A stretch of 64,000 nt of DNA, taken from Rhizobium favelukesii (GTDB lineage: Bacteria; Pseudomonadota; Alphaproteobacteria; Rhizobiales; Rhizobiaceae). The notes below the pieces were generated by a model. The model ran no database searches. It worked only from the letters and a program-made list of their open reading frames with translations, and was not told the origin of the DNA. The stretch spans positions 682,001-746,000 of the forward strand of contig NZ_HG916854.1 of NCBI RefSeq assembly GCF_000577275.2, written 5' to 3'. A program made the position numbers and the translations under genes. This document shows, in pieces, positions 35,489 through 45,253 of this stretch; within the stretch, counting starts at the first letter, position 1, and the number at the start of each line of letters is the position of its first letter.

Positions 35489-36055
35489 GTGTCTTCCGCC
35501 ACTCCCGTTAAACATCTGACGTCCGTCGATCTGCAGTTTCTTCAGAAGATACTCACCGACGCGGAATACACCGGCAAAGTCTCAAGCACCACGCCAAGGG
35601 ACGTAGCCGCGAAACTGTTGGTGAGGTTGTTTCGACAAGGTGTGAAGGACCCTACCGTCCTATCCGCCGAGCTTAGAAAGCACTTCGGCTATTTGCCCGG
35701 CAAAGCCCTGTTAAACAAACCGATCAACGAAAACCGCCACGCTATTCAGGGCATTGTAACAACCCGAATCCCGCCGGTAAAAGAAGCAGGTGGCGCCCAC
35801 ACGTCGCAAGCTGTTGCACCTGAGGAGGTGCTCTCTTCGGAAAATGATCAATTGCAGGCCGACCTCACGCGAACGCGGAAATACCTGACAGATGATGCCC
35901 TCAATGTCGCCGCACAAGAGGCTCGAATCGCAGGAGCGTCGCTTCGCGGTGAACCGACGTCATTGGCGCAGCAGGAGCTTGCCGGGTATGTTGCTCGGCA
36001 ACGCTATCACCGCTTCGAATTGAGGTTAGTCGAGGCGCGCATCAAAGCACGTTAA
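35489..36055 (+). CDS. Hypothetical protein, conserved N-terminal TSVDLQFLQK motif
   Basis: A 188-residue soluble protein. GTG 35489 is preferred because AAGGAGG lies at 35478-35484; longer in-frame starts would overlap the preceding gene in another frame. The N-terminal 60 residues are helical (LTSVDLQFLQKILTDAEYTG, AAKLLVRLFRQGVKDP) and resemble small rhizobial proteins of unknown function. The C-terminal half (ENDQLQADLTRTRKYL onward) may be coiled coil. No function is assigned. Confidence 0.6.
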   Translation: MSSATPVKHLTSVDLQFLQKILTDAEYTGKVSSTTPRDVAAKLLVRLFRQGVKDPTVLSAELRKHFGYLPGKALLNKPINENRHAIQGIVTTRIPPVKEAGGAHTSQAVAPEEVLSSENDQLQADLTRTRKYLTDDALNVAAQEARIAGASLRGEPTSLAQQELAGYVARQRYHRFELRLVEARIKAR

Positions 36056-36222
36056 AGTCCGCTCCAGCGTGTCGGCCACCACGGGTTCAGTCCCCTCCCC
36101 TCCCTGCACGGCAAACTAGCTGAAACCTCAAGCCGCCACCTTACGCAGGTCTCTCCCGCACTTTGCGGAATGCCGACGCTGGCTGATGGATCGCGGCACG
36201 GTTCGAGTAACAGGGAGTGAAC

Positions 36223-36540
36223 ATGACCAGGGACAATATCGCCAATCCGGCCTCGTCCGCCAACAGGGCGCATCTCAGCGCCAATGAGAAGCGCCCCGCG
36301 GCAAGCCCCTCGGCCCAGGAACTGGTCGCGCAGGCTTCCGCGGCGCGCGCCGCACTGGATACTAAAACACTCAATGCTGCGGGCGGCGATGAACAATCGC
36401 CACCGCTAGCGCCTGACGGCATCGAAGTAGAGGAAAATGCCTCGCCGCGCGACGAGCTTCCGACTATGGAAGAGCTCGAGGTGGCGCGGGACAACCTTAG
36501 CAAAAAGATCGCCGCCGAAGGAGCCGACGGGAAAGACTGA
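36223..36540 (+). CDS. Hypothetical acidic, alanine-rich protein
   Basis: A 105-residue product of low complexity (Ala, Ser, Glu, Pro rich) without membrane segment or cysteine. It ends with a charged helix (TMEELEVARDNLSKKIAAE). ATG 36223 has AGGGAG five bases upstream. It is probably partly disordered. I recognise no family. Confidence 0.5.
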   Translation: MTRDNIANPASSANRAHLSANEKRPAASPSAQELVAQASAARAALDTKTLNAAGGDEQSPPLAPDGIEVEENASPRDELPTMEELEVARDNLSKKIAAEGADGKD

Positions 36541-36933
36541 GATCCGCCGCAATCCGCCTCGGCGAGAGCGCAGGCGGGACCGGAACGGCAGGCTCAGCGC
36601 TACAGCCTGGTGACGCCTGGATCCGATCTTGGTGGAAACGATGGTTGCCCAGATCCTCGGTCAGCTCCAACAGCCTTTCGCGCCCCTCCGGCGGGCTCCC
36701 GGTGACCCATCAATCAGACGCTCCTGCGCAGAAAATGATCTGCCGGTCGGCGGCCACTTACCGGCACACAACAACCAGGTCCTTCAGAGAATATGTCATG
36801 AAAGATCATATCACCTGCGGCGTCAGCTGCACGGAAATCATTGGGGCCTCCAGCCATCCGTGAGGGAAATCCAGCCTGTGTTGCTCACGCAGACGGCCCC
36901 CGCGTTCAGGGTTGATCACCCTCGTTGGATCGT
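36541..36933. other. Intergenic stretch, no gene recognised
   Basis: Open frames here lack recognisable domains. It lies between the hypothetical gene and the convergent 3' end of the transglutaminase pseudogene. Confidence 0.45.
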
Positions 36934-37733
36934 TCAGGTAGAGATTTCATCCGTGATGATTTCGAAGCGTTTCAGGATTGCAGGGCCGAACGCCGTCGAC
37001 AATGCCACGTCCGTTGCATCACGCCCCGTGGCCATCAGGATTCGTCCGATGCGGGGCCTGTTGTGGCGAGCATCGACCGTATACCATCGTCCGCTTCGAA
37101 CCATGCACTGAAATCCATTGGATTAGGATCTTTCGACACACCTATGTCGCCCAGATACCCTGTGCAGTAGCGCGCCGGAATGTTCATGCAGCGGCACAGT
37201 GCGATGGCGAGGTGGGCGAAGTCGCGGCAGACACCGGTCCGGTCCGTGAACCCGCCGAAGGCCGTTCTGAGCGGGTCAGCCTTCATATAGTCGAAGGCAA
37301 TCCGGTTATGCGTGAAATCGAGAATCGCCTGCACGCGCGGCCAGCCGAGCGGCGTGTCGGAAAATGTCTTCCAGGCGAAATCCGCAAGGCGATCGGTATC
37401 GCAATAGCGGCTGCCGAGTAGGTAGACGAGCACGTCGTCGGGCAGATCGTTGATATCGTGCTGGATCGCGTCTTCGGGAACAGGATCGGGAAAACCGCTG
37501 TCATAGATTTCAAACGACGTGGAGATAGTCGTCATACCAGGAGGCGCAACGATTCTGCTGCATGCATTGCCGAAAACATCGTTATAGCCCCACGCTTCGA
37601 TGGTACGGTCGAAACTTAAAACCTGTTCAGTCAGAAGATCGACGCGTCGGGAGGGATGGATGTTGAGCACAAGAAGCATCGGCGTTTCGTGTTCGCATTC
37701 GTAGCCCAGATGAAAGCCTGCGCGAATCTTCAT
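36934..37733 (-). pseudogene. Transglutaminase-like protein, frameshifted near the C-terminus
   Basis: About 266 residues with both frames joined. ATG 37733 (KIRAGFHLGYEC) starts a transglutaminase-like protein with a bacterial N-terminal domain. The Cys of the triad is in DRTGVCRDFAHLAIALCR; later come PARYCTGYLGD and DFSAWFEA. At about 37093 the family sequence jumps to the next frame (GRWYTVDARHNRPRIGR) and runs to a TGA at 36934-36936. Homologues have about three residues (a YLG-like stretch) at this point, so a deletion of roughly 10 bases is likely. The third triad residues (Asp in VDARHN) are in the shifted part, so the encoded protein is probably inactive. Confidence 0.75.
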
Positions 37734-38198
37734 GTGGCACTGGTCCTTTGGCATGAGCGATCATCAAGATAGTGAACGCACGGATATGGGGAGCCGTTCC
37801 GCTCACCGGTGTTTGCACGTTCATGCTGTCGAAATCGACTTGCCGCCAACGGGTCCTGCTTTAAGTTAACGGCTTCGGTGACATCTTAGGTGAAGGGAAA
37901 GCTGAGGGCATGCGTGTCTATCTCAACGAGGGGAATCTGCGCTGATAATCAAGGCGGATCCCCAATTTCGACACGCGGCTCGGACGACTTAGTGGCGGTG
38001 TCGATCGACACGACGCAGGTTTCAAAAACGCGTGAATCCAGCCGACGCGACCCGGTTGCGGAATGAGATCCAGACTGCAAGTCAAAGTGTCTGTTCGAAC
38101 TGTCGCAAAGGGCACGTCAGCCGACGCTAACCGAAAGCCACCTGCCTCTTTGCATTCTTCCCTGAGGTTTCACAGCGCACGGCCGCCACGGCTTCTGG
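37734..38198. other. Intergenic stretch, no gene recognised
   Basis: No convincing coding region is seen on either strand. Short open frames only. Confidence 0.45.
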
Positions 38199-38450
38199 TC
38201 ATTCGCCCCGGCGCCTCAGCGGATAGCCGGGATCGTCATAAAGCATGCGGATCTGCCTATCGTCGAAACGCGCCTCGTCCACTTCCAGCACAGACCCGCG
38301 CAGTTGTCGTATTGGCATTTGCTCGATGGCGAAGCGTAGGGCTTCTGCTGCGGTTTCAAACCGCCTGTAACGGGGAGCACTGACACCACGGAGCTTCTTG
38401 CCAGCGTAAAGTCCGGCTCCAGTCGTATAGTCGAATTCAACCATGTTCAT
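38199..38450 (-). CDS. Conserved small hypothetical protein (rhizobial)
   Basis: An 83-residue protein starting at ATG 38450 or 38444 (MNMVEFDYTTGAGLYAG). It contains RYRRFETAAEALRFAIEQM and ends EVDEARFDDRQIRMLYDDP plus a basic tail. The pattern resembles a family of short rhizobial proteins of unknown function. No signal peptide or membrane segment. No operon partner is evident. Confidence 0.6.
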   Translation of the reverse strand: MNMVEFDYTTGAGLYAGKKLRGVSAPRYRRFETAAEALRFAIEQMPIRQLRGSVLEVDEARFDDRQIRMLYDDPGYPLRRRGE

Positions 38451-38583
38451 GATCCAATGCGCTCGCAATACAACCGAATGCGCGCATATGAGGAGGATGA
38501 GGATAGCACAGGCAAAGAAGTGTGTCCCTATTGTCTTGACGGGGCCAATGGCTTCGTGCGCCAAAGCACAGATTTGTGCAGTT

Positions 38584-38877
38584 TCATCCAGCTGAGAACG
38601 CCTCAGTTCCGCGCACTTCCTGTCGCTGGTGCTTTTTGCTGATCGGCGCAAGCCTCACGCCGAACCTCGCCCATTCGGGCAATGCCGGCTCGCCCAACGC
38701 TATTGCCAGGGCCAATTCGATCCGATCAAGTTGTGATCGGGGGCTCTCGTCGGACCCGACTTCAACGCAAACCTCGACAGCGTCAGCAGCCGGCCATTCC
38801 GATGGTCCGAGTGCTCTGTTTTTCGTGTTCGAAGCTAATCCGAGGTCGCGAGCGTCATAGATGCCATGAAGATTCAC
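38584..38877 (-). CDS. Possible hypothetical protein
   Basis: A 97-codon leftward frame opening with GTG and reading as a plausible soluble protein (LGPSEWPAADAVEVCVEVGS, SQLDRIELALAIALGEPAL, WARFGVRLAPISK). There is no good ribosome-binding site and I do not recognise the family. Codon pattern and composition are plausible, but it overlaps nothing that confirms it. Confidence 0.3.
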   Translation of the reverse strand: MNLHGIYDARDLGLASNTKNRALGPSEWPAADAVEVCVEVGSDESPRSQLDRIELALAIALGEPALPEWARFGVRLAPISKKHQRQEVRGTEAFSAG

Positions 38878-38925
38878 AAGATCATCGTGGCCTTCAATCA
38901 GATGAACGGAAACTCCGACGAGCAG

Positions 38926-39198
38926 GCCAGCTGTTGGTCGTCACCTGTAACTCTTGCCGGGTGACCGCTACCTGGCCAAGGACGTCTGGAGCTTCCCGGA
39001 AAGACCACGCTGGATCGGGCCCCTTCTCGCTTTAAGTGCGAGCGGTGCAACAAGAAGAACTATATGGCGCTCAAGCGGCATTTCCCTCACGGGAGCGAAT
39101 ACGGCCAAACCGAAATCCGGCGTTTGAAAGCCGCCAAGACAATGCGCGTCCCCGTCTGGCGGGGCAATAAGCTTTTGACGCGATGGATGGCGAGTTGA
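38926..39198 (+). pseudogene. Broken zinc-ribbon-like small protein
   Basis: Three frame segments read in order: LLVVTCNSCRVT, RYLAKDVWSFP and GKTTLDRAPSRFKCERCNKK plus NYMALKRHFPHGSEYGQTEI, ending at TGA 39198. Two CxxC pairs (CNSC and CERC) about 35 residues apart suggest a zinc ribbon. Frame breaks lie near 38963 and 39000. A whole protein cannot be translated, so this is probably decayed. Confidence 0.45.
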
Positions 39199-39354
39199 TG
39201 CAAGGGCTTGGCTCGCGCTCGCTTTATGTCCTATGTCGTTCGGCCTTAATCCTCGACACCGATCCCTGTGTCGTCCGCTCGTGCGACACTAAAATGGTTT
39301 CGGCGTCGGCCGACGTTTCGTTCACTTGTACACAATAGGCATTTCAGGAGGCGG

Positions 39355-40965
39355 TCACGGGTCCGAGTGTGGTGTCCCAATCGCTCGCACTATGCCTGCC
39401 AGAGCTACCATGCCTGGATCATCAAGCTTCGTGCTCTGCTCGGTCCAGATGCGGGCGCGGCCGACCCTGCAGGGCTTTCCTTTGAACTCTCGGATTGCGT
39501 GTTTGGCCGCTTCATCTGCAGCCAGCGCAAGCTCGTCCTGCGTGGTCCGCCCTTCGATAGCCATCGCTACCGCATGCAAACCGTCGATGATTGTTTTGTC
39601 ACCCAGCTGCGAACGACCAAGTGACAGCATCTCGTCCCTGGCTGTTTTCAGCAATGCCGACAGTTCGACGAGCGGGAGTTCCGAACGACTTCCGCAAGAT
39701 CTGCTCATCGAAAACAGCGCCGCACTGATAAGGGTTCCAAGACTTGAACCGGTGCTCTCCGCCGCAGCCATGGCCATAGCTGCGAATGTGTCTCCAAGGT
39801 TCTCCTTATCCAAGTCAGCGGCTTCGATGGTCGATAGTAAGCGTGCGAGCATCGTGCCGGTGTCACCATCACCCAGGCGACTGTCGGCTGCGTTGAGCTC
39901 GGCTTCCATCGCTCGTGCCGCGATCGCACTACGGTTTGCGGCGGTGATCACGTCTTGGTAGGTTAGAGATCTCATTGAATGCTCCAGAATGGTGAACAGG
40001 CGGGCCGAAAACAGAGGTTCGATCTCATCATCGATGAAGCAGACGCTAATCGACATGCCGGCCATCTCCATCGATGTGGCGAAAGACCCGACGAACGACC
40101 GCGCAATCGAGATGTCGTTTGCTGTTAGCACCTCGTGAGCACGTCGATAGGCGATAAAGAGCTCGTCTACCGGCGTGGCACCGAGATTGTTGACCATCAA
40201 GACGACTTTGTTGCCATCGCTTTCAGGCAAGCGGTCTTCCAGGAGCCTCTCAACCATCTCCGCGACCAACGCATCAACTGGCGCCATTGGTCTTCGCCAA
40301 ATTCCTGGTTCACCGTGAATGCCGATCCCCAATTCGACGTCACCGTCGCTGATATCGACAAGCGGTTCATCTGCGGAGGGCAGCCTGCATCCGGCCCAGG
40401 CAATGCCTATCGAATGTGTCCGCTCGACGGTCTTTTGTGCGATCCGTGTGACCTCCTCCAGCGGGGCTCCGCGTTCCGCAGCGGCGCCTGCGGACTTAAA
40501 GACGAGGGTAAGTCCGGCCACGCCACGGCGCTTGTGACGCTCATGCGGTCCCGCGCTCGCGATATCGTCAATCCCAAGGACAGTGCGCACCTGCTCCACC
40601 CGGGTCATCTTCGATGCCATGTCGAAATTCATCCGATCGCCACCATAATTGCCGTAGAGAAGCAGAACGCCGGCCCCTGCATCCGCCATATCGATAGCGT
40701 CGAGGCAGGATTGCAACGTCGGCCCCTCAAAGACGTTACCAACCGCACAGGCATCCAGCAGCCCCGGACCGACGTAGCCGCAGAACAAAGGTAGATGGCC
40801 AGAGCCGCCGCCCGTTACGATTCCGACCTTACCGTTCCTGGCGCCGCCACGGCGGACGATCGTGCGGCCGGCCTTGCCCGCCCGAACGAGGTCGGGATAG
40901 GCAAATGTCAAACCCGAAAGGCTGTCATCGACGTAGGTCGAAGGGCTATTCATCAACTTCTTCAA
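39355..40965 (-). CDS. Fused dihydroxyacetone kinase (DhaK-DhaL domains)
   Basis: A 536-residue ATP-dependent kinase. The N-terminal DhaK domain has VTGGGSGHLPLFCGYVG and the covalent-binding His217 in GIGIHGEPG. The C-terminal DhaL domain has LGDGDTGTMLARLL (Asp cluster for Mg-ATP) and STGSSLGTL. The TTG start at 40965 is chosen because it gives the family N-terminus MKKLMN and has GGGAG six bases upstream; ATG 40953 is the alternative. It is the last gene of the leftward oxidase/ABC operon, 19 bases after a permease. Relatives phosphorylate dihydroxyacetone or erythrulose. Confidence 0.9.
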   Translation of the reverse strand: MKKLMNSPSTYVDDSLSGLTFAYPDLVRAGKAGRTIVRRGGARNGKVGIVTGGGSGHLPLFCGYVGPGLLDACAVGNVFEGPTLQSCLDAIDMADAGAGVLLLYGNYGGDRMNFDMASKMTRVEQVRTVLGIDDIASAGPHERHKRRGVAGLTLVFKSAGAAAERGAPLEEVTRIAQKTVERTHSIGIAWAGCRLPSADEPLVDISDGDVELGIGIHGEPGIWRRPMAPVDALVAEMVERLLEDRLPESDGNKVVLMVNNLGATPVDELFIAYRRAHEVLTANDISIARSFVGSFATSMEMAGMSISVCFIDDEIEPLFSARLFTILEHSMRSLTYQDVITAANRSAIAARAMEAELNAADSRLGDGDTGTMLARLLSTIEAADLDKENLGDTFAAMAMAAAESTGSSLGTLISAALFSMSRSCGSRSELPLVELSALLKTARDEMLSLGRSQLGDKTIIDGLHAVAMAIEGRTTQDELALAADEAAKHAIREFKGKPCRVGRARIWTEQSTKLDDPGMVALAGIVRAIGTPHSDP

Positions 40966-40984
40966 TAGAGTCTCCCTTAGGTGC

Positions 40985-41701
40985 TCAGGTGGGCTGCGCC
41001 AACAGTGCGTTTGACGCAGCGATGGGTCTTGATGACTTCACACCGCGTGCAAGCCGTCGTTCGACGAACCTGACGGCAAGCGAGGCCGGCCATGCCATTG
41101 CGAAATACAGACCCGCCGTCAGCGCAAACACGTGGAGCGGCAAAAAACTCTCCGACATGATCGCTCGCGAGGTCAGTGTCAGCTCGGGCACCGCAATCAG
41201 CGCGCAGATCGAACTGTCTTTCAGCAGCGAGACAAGGTTGATCAGCAAGGGTGCGAGCATATGCCGGATCGCTTGGGGCAGCAGGATAAGACGGAACGTC
41301 TGGGCGGGCGTCAGCCCGGCGGCGAGCGCCGCCTCACGCTGCCCTGGCGGGATCGCGTTCAAACCCGCTCTGAACACCTCGGACAGATATGCGCCGTAGA
41401 CGAGCGCCAGTCCGAGAGATCCTGCAGCAAAGGCCGACAGGACGATGCCTGTACCCGGCAAGCCGAAGTAGATCAGATAAAGAATGACAAGGATAGGAAC
41501 GCCGCGTGCCGCGATGACATAGGTTCCAGCAGCGGCGCGAACGACAACAGAATGGCGCGACCGGAGATATTGCAGCACCAGCCCGAGTGCGAAGGCGAGA
41601 CCGAATCCAGCACATGTCAGCGCAAGACTCACCCCCAAAGCGTCGACTAGTCTCGGGCCCCAATCTACGAGATTGGCGATGATTGTCCGAAGGAAACCCA
41701 T
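40985..41701 (-). CDS. Polar amino acid ABC transporter permease (HisM/GlnP type)
   Basis: A 238-residue membrane protein with five hydrophobic segments and the coupling-loop motif EAALAAGLTPAQTFRLILLP typical of HisMQ permeases. ATG 41701 directly follows the other permease stop; an in-frame upstream extension would overlap that gene. The C-terminal basic tail (RRLARGVKSSRP) is cytoplasmic. It pairs with the next permease. Confidence 0.92.
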   Translation of the reverse strand: MGFLRTIIANLVDWGPRLVDALGVSLALTCAGFGLAFALGLVLQYLRSRHSVVVRAAAGTYVIAARGVPILVILYLIYFGLPGTGIVLSAFAAGSLGLALVYGAYLSEVFRAGLNAIPPGQREAALAAGLTPAQTFRLILLPQAIRHMLAPLLINLVSLLKDSSICALIAVPELTLTSRAIMSESFLPLHVFALTAGLYFAMAWPASLAVRFVERRLARGVKSSRPIAASNALLAQPT

Positions 41702-41702
41702 A

Positions 41703-42350
41703 TCAATACTCCAGCCGACGCTCGACCAGGATGAAGGCCTGGCCAACAACGAAAGTTAGTGCGAGATAGAGAACTGCTGCGGCGCCATAGACCCAGGCGG
41801 TCGCGAAAGTCTCGTTTACGATCTGGCGCGCATTGAACATCACTTCGGGCGCGGCGATCGCGGCAACAAGAGACGTGTCCTTCACGAGACCGACGGCGTA
41901 ATTGCCAAGCGGCGGCAGTGCGAGGCGCAGGCCCTGGGGCAGAATGACGAGGCGGAAGGCGGCCAGGGGCCTCAGGCCGATTGCTGCGGCAGCCTCGTTC
42001 TGTCCTTTCGGAACCGATCGGAAGCCAGCCCTAAATATGTCAATGACGACAGCGCCGCCGATCAGCCCGAGGCCTATGACAGCGGCGGTCATCGATGACA
42101 GGCGCACGCCGACCGCCGCCAGCCCAAAATAGAGGAGGAACAGGAATGTCAGGCTAGGCACGTTTCTCAGTGACTCGACATAGGATCGAATGAGGAAGCT
42201 GATTGCACGATTGACAGTAAGGTGCTCGATCGTGGCAAGCGTCAAACCGATCACGAGCGCCACGGCAAGCGCACCAACGCTGACTTCGACAGTGACGATT
42301 GCTCCGGTGAGCAGCGCGTCGATTATTCTGTTCAGCAACACCTCGTTCAT
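41703..42350 (-). CDS. Polar amino acid ABC transporter permease (HisQ/GlnP type)
   Basis: A 215-residue permease. The N-terminal segment LTGAIVTVEVSVGALAVALV and the EAAAAIGLRPLAAFRLVILP loop identify the HisMQ family. ATG 42350 has GGGGAG seven bases upstream and overlaps the ATPase stop (ATGA), so the genes are translationally coupled. Confidence 0.92.
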   Translation of the reverse strand: MNEVLLNRIIDALLTGAIVTVEVSVGALAVALVIGLTLATIEHLTVNRAISFLIRSYVESLRNVPSLTFLFLLYFGLAAVGVRLSSMTAAVIGLGLIGGAVVIDIFRAGFRSVPKGQNEAAAAIGLRPLAAFRLVILPQGLRLALPPLGNYAVGLVKDTSLVAAIAAPEVMFNARQIVNETFATAWVYGAAAVLYLALTFVVGQAFILVERRLEY

Positions 42351-43122
42351 GAGCACGCTCCCCGCGAGGACAGACTGGACAGAAATTGCCTGAGCCTGGG
42401 CTCCTGAGGCCGATCGAGAATCTGGCGGGCCGGACCCTCTTCAACGATGCGACCAGCGTCCATAAACAGGATCCGGTCGGCGACCTCGCGTGCAAAGGCG
42501 ATCTCATGGGTGACGAGCACCATCGATCGCCCTTCGCTGGCGAGTTCCTTGATGACGTTCAACACCTCCCAGACAAGTTCGGGGTCAAGTGCTGACGTAG
42601 GCTCGTCGAAAAGCAGAAGCTTTGGACGTTGCGCGAGTGCGCGGGCAATCGCGACTCGTTGTTGTTGCCCGCCAGAGAGCCGCGAGGGCATTTCGCCGGC
42701 CTTGTGGCCGAGATGAACCTTGGCGAGCAGTTCCTCGGCGAGCTCTGTTGCCGCGGCAGCCGGAAGGCCGCGCACCTTCCTGGGTTGAAGAGCAACGTTC
42801 GCCCTGACATTCAGATGCGGCCAGAGGTGGAAGTGTTGAAACACCATGCCTATGTCAGCGCGCTGCGGTGCCAGTTCCGCATCGGTCATCCGCCGGCCAT
42901 TGGGTTGTTCACCGATCAGTCGACCGTCGATCCTGATCTCGCCACTGGTCGGAGGATCGAGAAAGTTGATCGCCCTGAGGCAAGTTGATTTCCCAGATCC
43001 GCTGGGACCGATCAGGGCTATGCGCTCTCCGCGCCGAAGGGAAAACGAAACATTTTGAGTACAGCCAGCTGGCCATAGGATTTGTTGAGCTTGTCGACAG
43101 TCAAAAGTATGTCGCCAGGCAT
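42347..43122 (-). pseudogene. Polar amino acid ABC transporter ATPase (GlnQ/HisP type), frameshifted
   Basis: About 258 residues when joined. ATG 43122 with GGAGG upstream starts MPGDILLTVDKLNKSYGQLA. At 43053-43056 the stretch CTCAAAATG appears to have lost one A: in the next frame the sequence continues VSFSLRRGERIALIGPSGSG (Walker A), Q-loop GMVFQHFHLWPH, signature LSGGQQQRVAIARAL and Walker B LLLFDEPTSALDP, to the stop at 42347. Every catalytic motif is intact, so the single-base loss in an A run could be a sequencing error. If real, the importer lacks its motor unless another ATPase substitutes. Confidence 0.85.
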
Positions 43123-43177
43123 GGGTGCCTCCACGTGAAAGAAAGATGCGACCGGCGCGCCGGTCGCAGGGGACCGA

Positions 43178-44065
43178 TTATTGGCTGCAGACGGGCGGTT
43201 TCCAGTCGACTGGTCGATCGACACCAGCGCGGAAGTTTTGCGCCGAAGGTGTATAATTCGCCGCGCTGACGTTGCCGTATCTGCTGCCGATCGCCTTGAC
43301 CTCGCAGGCGGTCCAGAGCTTGCGGATCTCTGCACTGATTGCGTCGGCAAGTGTCTTGTTTTCCTTGGAGAGGCCGAAAACGTACTGGCGGCCGACGCCG
43401 GTCAGCAGGGGGAAATCCGACTTGTTGTCGGTGAAAGGCAGATTGGCGAGGCCCCAGGCGGGGTTCTTCGAAATCGCATAGTCGATGACGGGTGGATCGC
43501 CGACAAGGGCCTGAATGCGCCCTGCAACAAGATCGCGCAATGCTGCATCCGAGCTGTCATAGAGCGACAGTTCAACACCCGAGATGCGCCGCAACTCCGG
43601 CAGAAACGAAAAGCCGGTCATTGAACCGACCGTCTTGCCTTCGAGGTTTGTGAGCGTATGCCAGCCGTTCTCCGTCTTCGACGTGATGCCGTTCTGGAAG
43701 TAGCCGGTGGGGTCGGTGAGCGAGAGCGTGTTCGCCCGCTGCTCGGTCCAGGCGACGTTGCCGCCAATGATATCGACGCGGCCAGTTTGGACAGCTGCAA
43801 TTGCCCCCGACCATTCCATCGGGACGGGCTTGACGGTAAGGCCAAGGCGATCGGCGGCGATTTGCAGTATCTCACCGTCATATCCGACGAGCTTGCCATC
43901 CCGGGCGACAAGTCCCGGCATGTCACCGGTTATCGCGACCGACAGGATCCCTGGTTCGACAAGATTGTAGGCAGCATTATCCGCCGCACTCGCCGGTGGG
44001 GCGCTGAGCGCCACCAGGAGTGCCAAGGCGCCAGCCGTCATTCCGGTCATCGTTAAAGGCTGCAT
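43178..44065 (-). CDS. Amino-acid-type ABC transporter substrate-binding protein
   Basis: A 295-residue periplasmic protein of the type II fold (family 3). The signal peptide (LTMTGMTAGALALLVAL...) is cut near ASA. Then come ILSVAITGDMPGLVARDGK, VPMEWSGAIAAVQTGRVDI and, near the end, LWTACEVKAIGSRYG. It lies 55 bases upstream of the ATPase and 33 bases downstream of the FAD oxidoreductase. Context suggests an amino-acid derivative or opine as ligand. Confidence 0.9.
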   Translation of the reverse strand: MQPLTMTGMTAGALALLVALSAPPASAADNAAYNLVEPGILSVAITGDMPGLVARDGKLVGYDGEILQIAADRLGLTVKPVPMEWSGAIAAVQTGRVDIIGGNVAWTEQRANTLSLTDPTGYFQNGITSKTENGWHTLTNLEGKTVGSMTGFSFLPELRRISGVELSLYDSSDAALRDLVAGRIQALVGDPPVIDYAISKNPAWGLANLPFTDNKSDFPLLTGVGRQYVFGLSKENKTLADAISAEIRKLWTACEVKAIGSRYGNVSAANYTPSAQNFRAGVDRPVDWKPPVCSQ

Positions 44066-44098
44066 GATCGTTGTTCCCTTTCCTTGTTTTGAGGTTGA

Positions 44099-45253
44099 TC
44101 AGGTTTGACCGGCAGCAGCACGTGCTGCCGGATTGGTGGGCCGCCTGATGAAGCGGGTCATGGAGAGGCCTTCGAGTGAGGTTGGAGAACCGCCGTCGAG
44201 ACACAGTTCCGCGAGCACTGCGCCGACCGCAGGCCCAAGCTGGAACCCGTGCCCGGAGAATCCGAAAGCGTGAAAGAGGTTGGATGTGGTCGGGCTTGAT
44301 CCCACCACAGGCAGTCCGTCCGACATGCGCCCCTCAATACCGGTCCAACTGCGAACCAACAGGACGTTGGCGAGGGCTGGAACCATCTCGATCGCTGCCT
44401 TTGCCGCATCCATCGTGACATCAGCAAGCGGTCGGGCGCGCAGAGTGTCACGATCGGCGACGCCGAGTCCTGAGCCGAAGATCACGCTCCCGTGTCCCCT
44501 CGCCTGCCTGATATACATGCCGCCGCCGCAGATGCCGAGGTTCGGGCCGATTAGCGGTGCTATCGGTTCGGTGACACACATGTTTGGCGCCATCACATCT
44601 TCGCGCACGGTGTCTCCGAACCATTCTGCGACGCGCGCCCCCCATGCGCCTGCGGTGTTGACCAGCCGGCGCGCATGAACGGGCGTGGTGTCGCCAGCAA
44701 TGAAGAGTGCAAAACCCGTGTGCGAGGCCGCTGCGCGCTCGATCGTGCATCCCTCACGGATCACGGCGCCAAAACGCTTTGCGGTGCGCGCGAAAGCGGG
44801 CGTGACAAGCCGGGGATTGGCCTGACCGTCTTCGGCACAAAGCGAGCCGCCGACAAATCCTTCGCCGAGATAGGGGTAGCGGCGGCGCAAGTCCGCACGC
44901 TCGAGAACATCGAGCGTCAGGCCATGCTGGCGGGCGATCTCTTGATGGGCGACCAGCTCAGCCATATCAGGGTCGCTCCGCGCAAGCTTGAGATGGCCCG
45001 TGACAGCAAACTCGCAGTCGCTTCCGACAAGTTCGGCGAGCCTTCCCCAAATTTTCCGGCTACGTTGGGCCAGCGGCAATTCAGCGGGGTGACGGCCTTG
45101 CTGGCGTACGCCTCCGTAATTGACGCCGCTGGACTGCGCGCCGCAGCGCCCGCGTTCGAGCAGAACGACGGAGGCTCCCTTCCGACGCGCGTGCAACGCG
45201 GCCGAACAGCCGGCAAGTCCGCCGCCGATGATGGCCAAATCAAATACCGTCAC
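44099..45253 (-). CDS. FAD-dependent amine/D-amino-acid oxidoreductase (HcnC/OoxB-like)
   Basis: A 384-residue DadA/glycine-oxidase-family protein. The FAD motif DLAIIGGGLAGCSAALHA is at the N-terminus; RSWTGIEGRMSDGLPVVG and HAFGFSGHGFQLGPAVG are the C-terminal FAD-contact region. GTG 45253 with GGGAGG upstream overlaps the end of the HcnB-like gene by 14 bases. In HcnABC, opine oxidases and D-hydroxyproline dehydrogenases this is the catalytic subunit that oxidises a secondary amine or D-amino acid. Confidence 0.9.
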   Translation of the reverse strand: MTVFDLAIIGGGLAGCSAALHARRKGASVVLLERGRCGAQSSGVNYGGVRQQGRHPAELPLAQRSRKIWGRLAELVGSDCEFAVTGHLKLARSDPDMAELVAHQEIARQHGLTLDVLERADLRRRYPYLGEGFVGGSLCAEDGQANPRLVTPAFARTAKRFGAVIREGCTIERAAASHTGFALFIAGDTTPVHARRLVNTAGAWGARVAEWFGDTVREDVMAPNMCVTEPIAPLIGPNLGICGGGMYIRQARGHGSVIFGSGLGVADRDTLRARPLADVTMDAAKAAIEMVPALANVLLVRSWTGIEGRMSDGLPVVGSSPTTSNLFHAFGFSGHGFQLGPAVGAVLAELCLDGGSPTSLEGLSMTRFIRRPTNPAARAAAGQT

